From the NCBI RefSeq assembly GCF_041296385.1, contig NW_027184083.1:2418001-2482000 (forward strand): DNA of 64,000 bases, read 5' to 3'. Positions 63,266 through 64,000 of this stretch are shown here, in pieces. The stretch comes from Aphelocoma coerulescens (taxonomy: Eukaryota > Chordata > Aves > Passeriformes > Corvidae). The notes under the pieces are model-generated. The model ran no database searches. It saw only the letters and a list, made by a program, of their open reading frames with translations, and was not told the origin of the DNA. The position numbers and the translations under genes are program-made. Each line of letters begins with the position of its first letter. The first letter of the stretch is position 1.

Positions 63266-64000
63266 TCATTGAGGTACACACTGGGTCTCCCCATCCTTCT
63301 GCATTACCCACGAAGTACACCCTGGTCCTTGAGCTAAAACAGTTCCATGAATGGGTTTATCTTTTCCCATGGGAGGAGAAATCCACACCACCTTCCCCAG
63401 CCACTTCCCTATGTGCAGTACAGGGACCTTATCTCCTCCCACAATATGTAGGGGTTTTGTTTGGGCAGGATGAGGGTGGTTACCAGATCCTCTAGTGTTA
63501 ACCGGCCAAGTCGCTTCTGCTAAATTTGCATCCCAGTGCTTGTATGTCCCAGTGCCCAACACTCTCAACATAGTCTTTAACAGTCCATTATACCTCTCAA
63601 TCTTTCCAGAGACTTGTGGATGATAGGAAATGTGATACACCCACTCAATGTGGTGTTTCTTGGCACAGGAGTTTATGAGGTCATTTTGGAAATGAGTCGC
63701 ATTGTCTGATTCAACTCTTTCTCTTGTACCATGTGTCCACATACAGGGGCTTCCATCCCACTCCCTCATATCCTCCCCCTGGTCAAGCAGGACGAACCAG
63801 AGTGCACCATATGGCATGCGCCTGGGGCTTCCTTTTCCTCTGACTGGGGCAGGAGGGAACTGAATTCTTGGGGTTCCCTTGATGGCCAAGGTGCTGGCCC
63901 GTAGGCATGAGGAGGGACAGAGATTTTCTTCAAAGTTTTGAAGCCAAAAGACACTCTCTCCACAGTTGTATCCATGTCCAGGCAATACATTCTTGCCAAG
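63266..64000 (-). pseudogene. pol: ERVL integrase C-terminal half, runs off window
   Basis: The open minus frame carries RERVESDNATHFQNDLINS (second catalytic Asp), EWVYHISYHPQVSGKIERYNGLLK (Glu), EATWPVNTRGS and a C-terminal domain (VPVLHIGKWLGKVVWISPP, GCTSWVMQKDGETQCVPQ). It parallels the integrase at 56858-57472 but is clearly divergent. Upstream of ~63745 the sequence no longer resembles integrase (FKTLKKISVPPHAYGPAPWP), so the N-terminal half is replaced or deleted. It continues past the window edge. Confidence 0.82.

Noticed and set aside
1..64000. CRISPR arrays, operons, tRNA or rRNA genes
   Set aside because: Nothing of the kind was seen. Repeats are LTRs, LINEs, micro- and minisatellites, and tRNA-like matches are only retroviral primer binding sites.

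Overview
The window looks like bird genomic DNA, probably a passerine, and is almost entirely transposable elements. I found no convincing functional host gene. The bird call rests on CR1 LINE fragments with the typical ATTCTGTG-type 3' ends, several avian ERVL-type LTR families, and PBSs matching tRNA-Lys, tRNA-Trp and probably tRNA-Pro. A 64 kb stretch this rich in full-length, nested proviruses suggests a W chromosome, a germline-restricted chromosome or another non-recombining region. That is inference from density alone.

Layout. (1) 1-10616: a CR1 split by a 10 kb minus-strand class II (betaretrovirus-like) provirus (74-10238, tRNA-Lys PBS, no env). Its integrase gene is itself interrupted by a compact plus-strand LTR element (1359-4015) that encodes a Gag-like N-terminal protein followed by a Y-box type cold-shock domain, an apparent captured host gene. 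(2) 10617-18284: LTRs of several families, CR1 pieces and unassigned DNA. (3) 18285-24976: a tRNA-Trp-primed provirus with eroded gag and env, a degenerate ~15-16 bp tandem array, a nested LTR with a long TTC microsatellite, and a coding fragment resembling SLC37A3. (4) 24977-40146: CR1 LINEs repeatedly split by solo LTRs, many with clean target-site duplications (TSDs). (5) 40147-59270: an old minus-strand class I provirus (gag, RT/RNase H, env; integrase lost) carrying two later insertions: a complete-looking gammaretrovirus-like provirus (45283-55734) and an internally deleted ERVL provirus (55796-58231). (6) 59279-64000: CR1 and stacked ERVL LTRs, ending in an ERVL integrase fragment.

The 45283-55734 provirus is the youngest element. 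Its two 753 bp LTRs read identical, and it has a 4 bp TSD, an open gag, a pol in the same frame behind one UGA, and an open env. The two host-gene captures (Y-box, SLC37A3-like) inside LTR elements are the most unusual content. Boundaries with TSDs were read directly; others are marked approximate.
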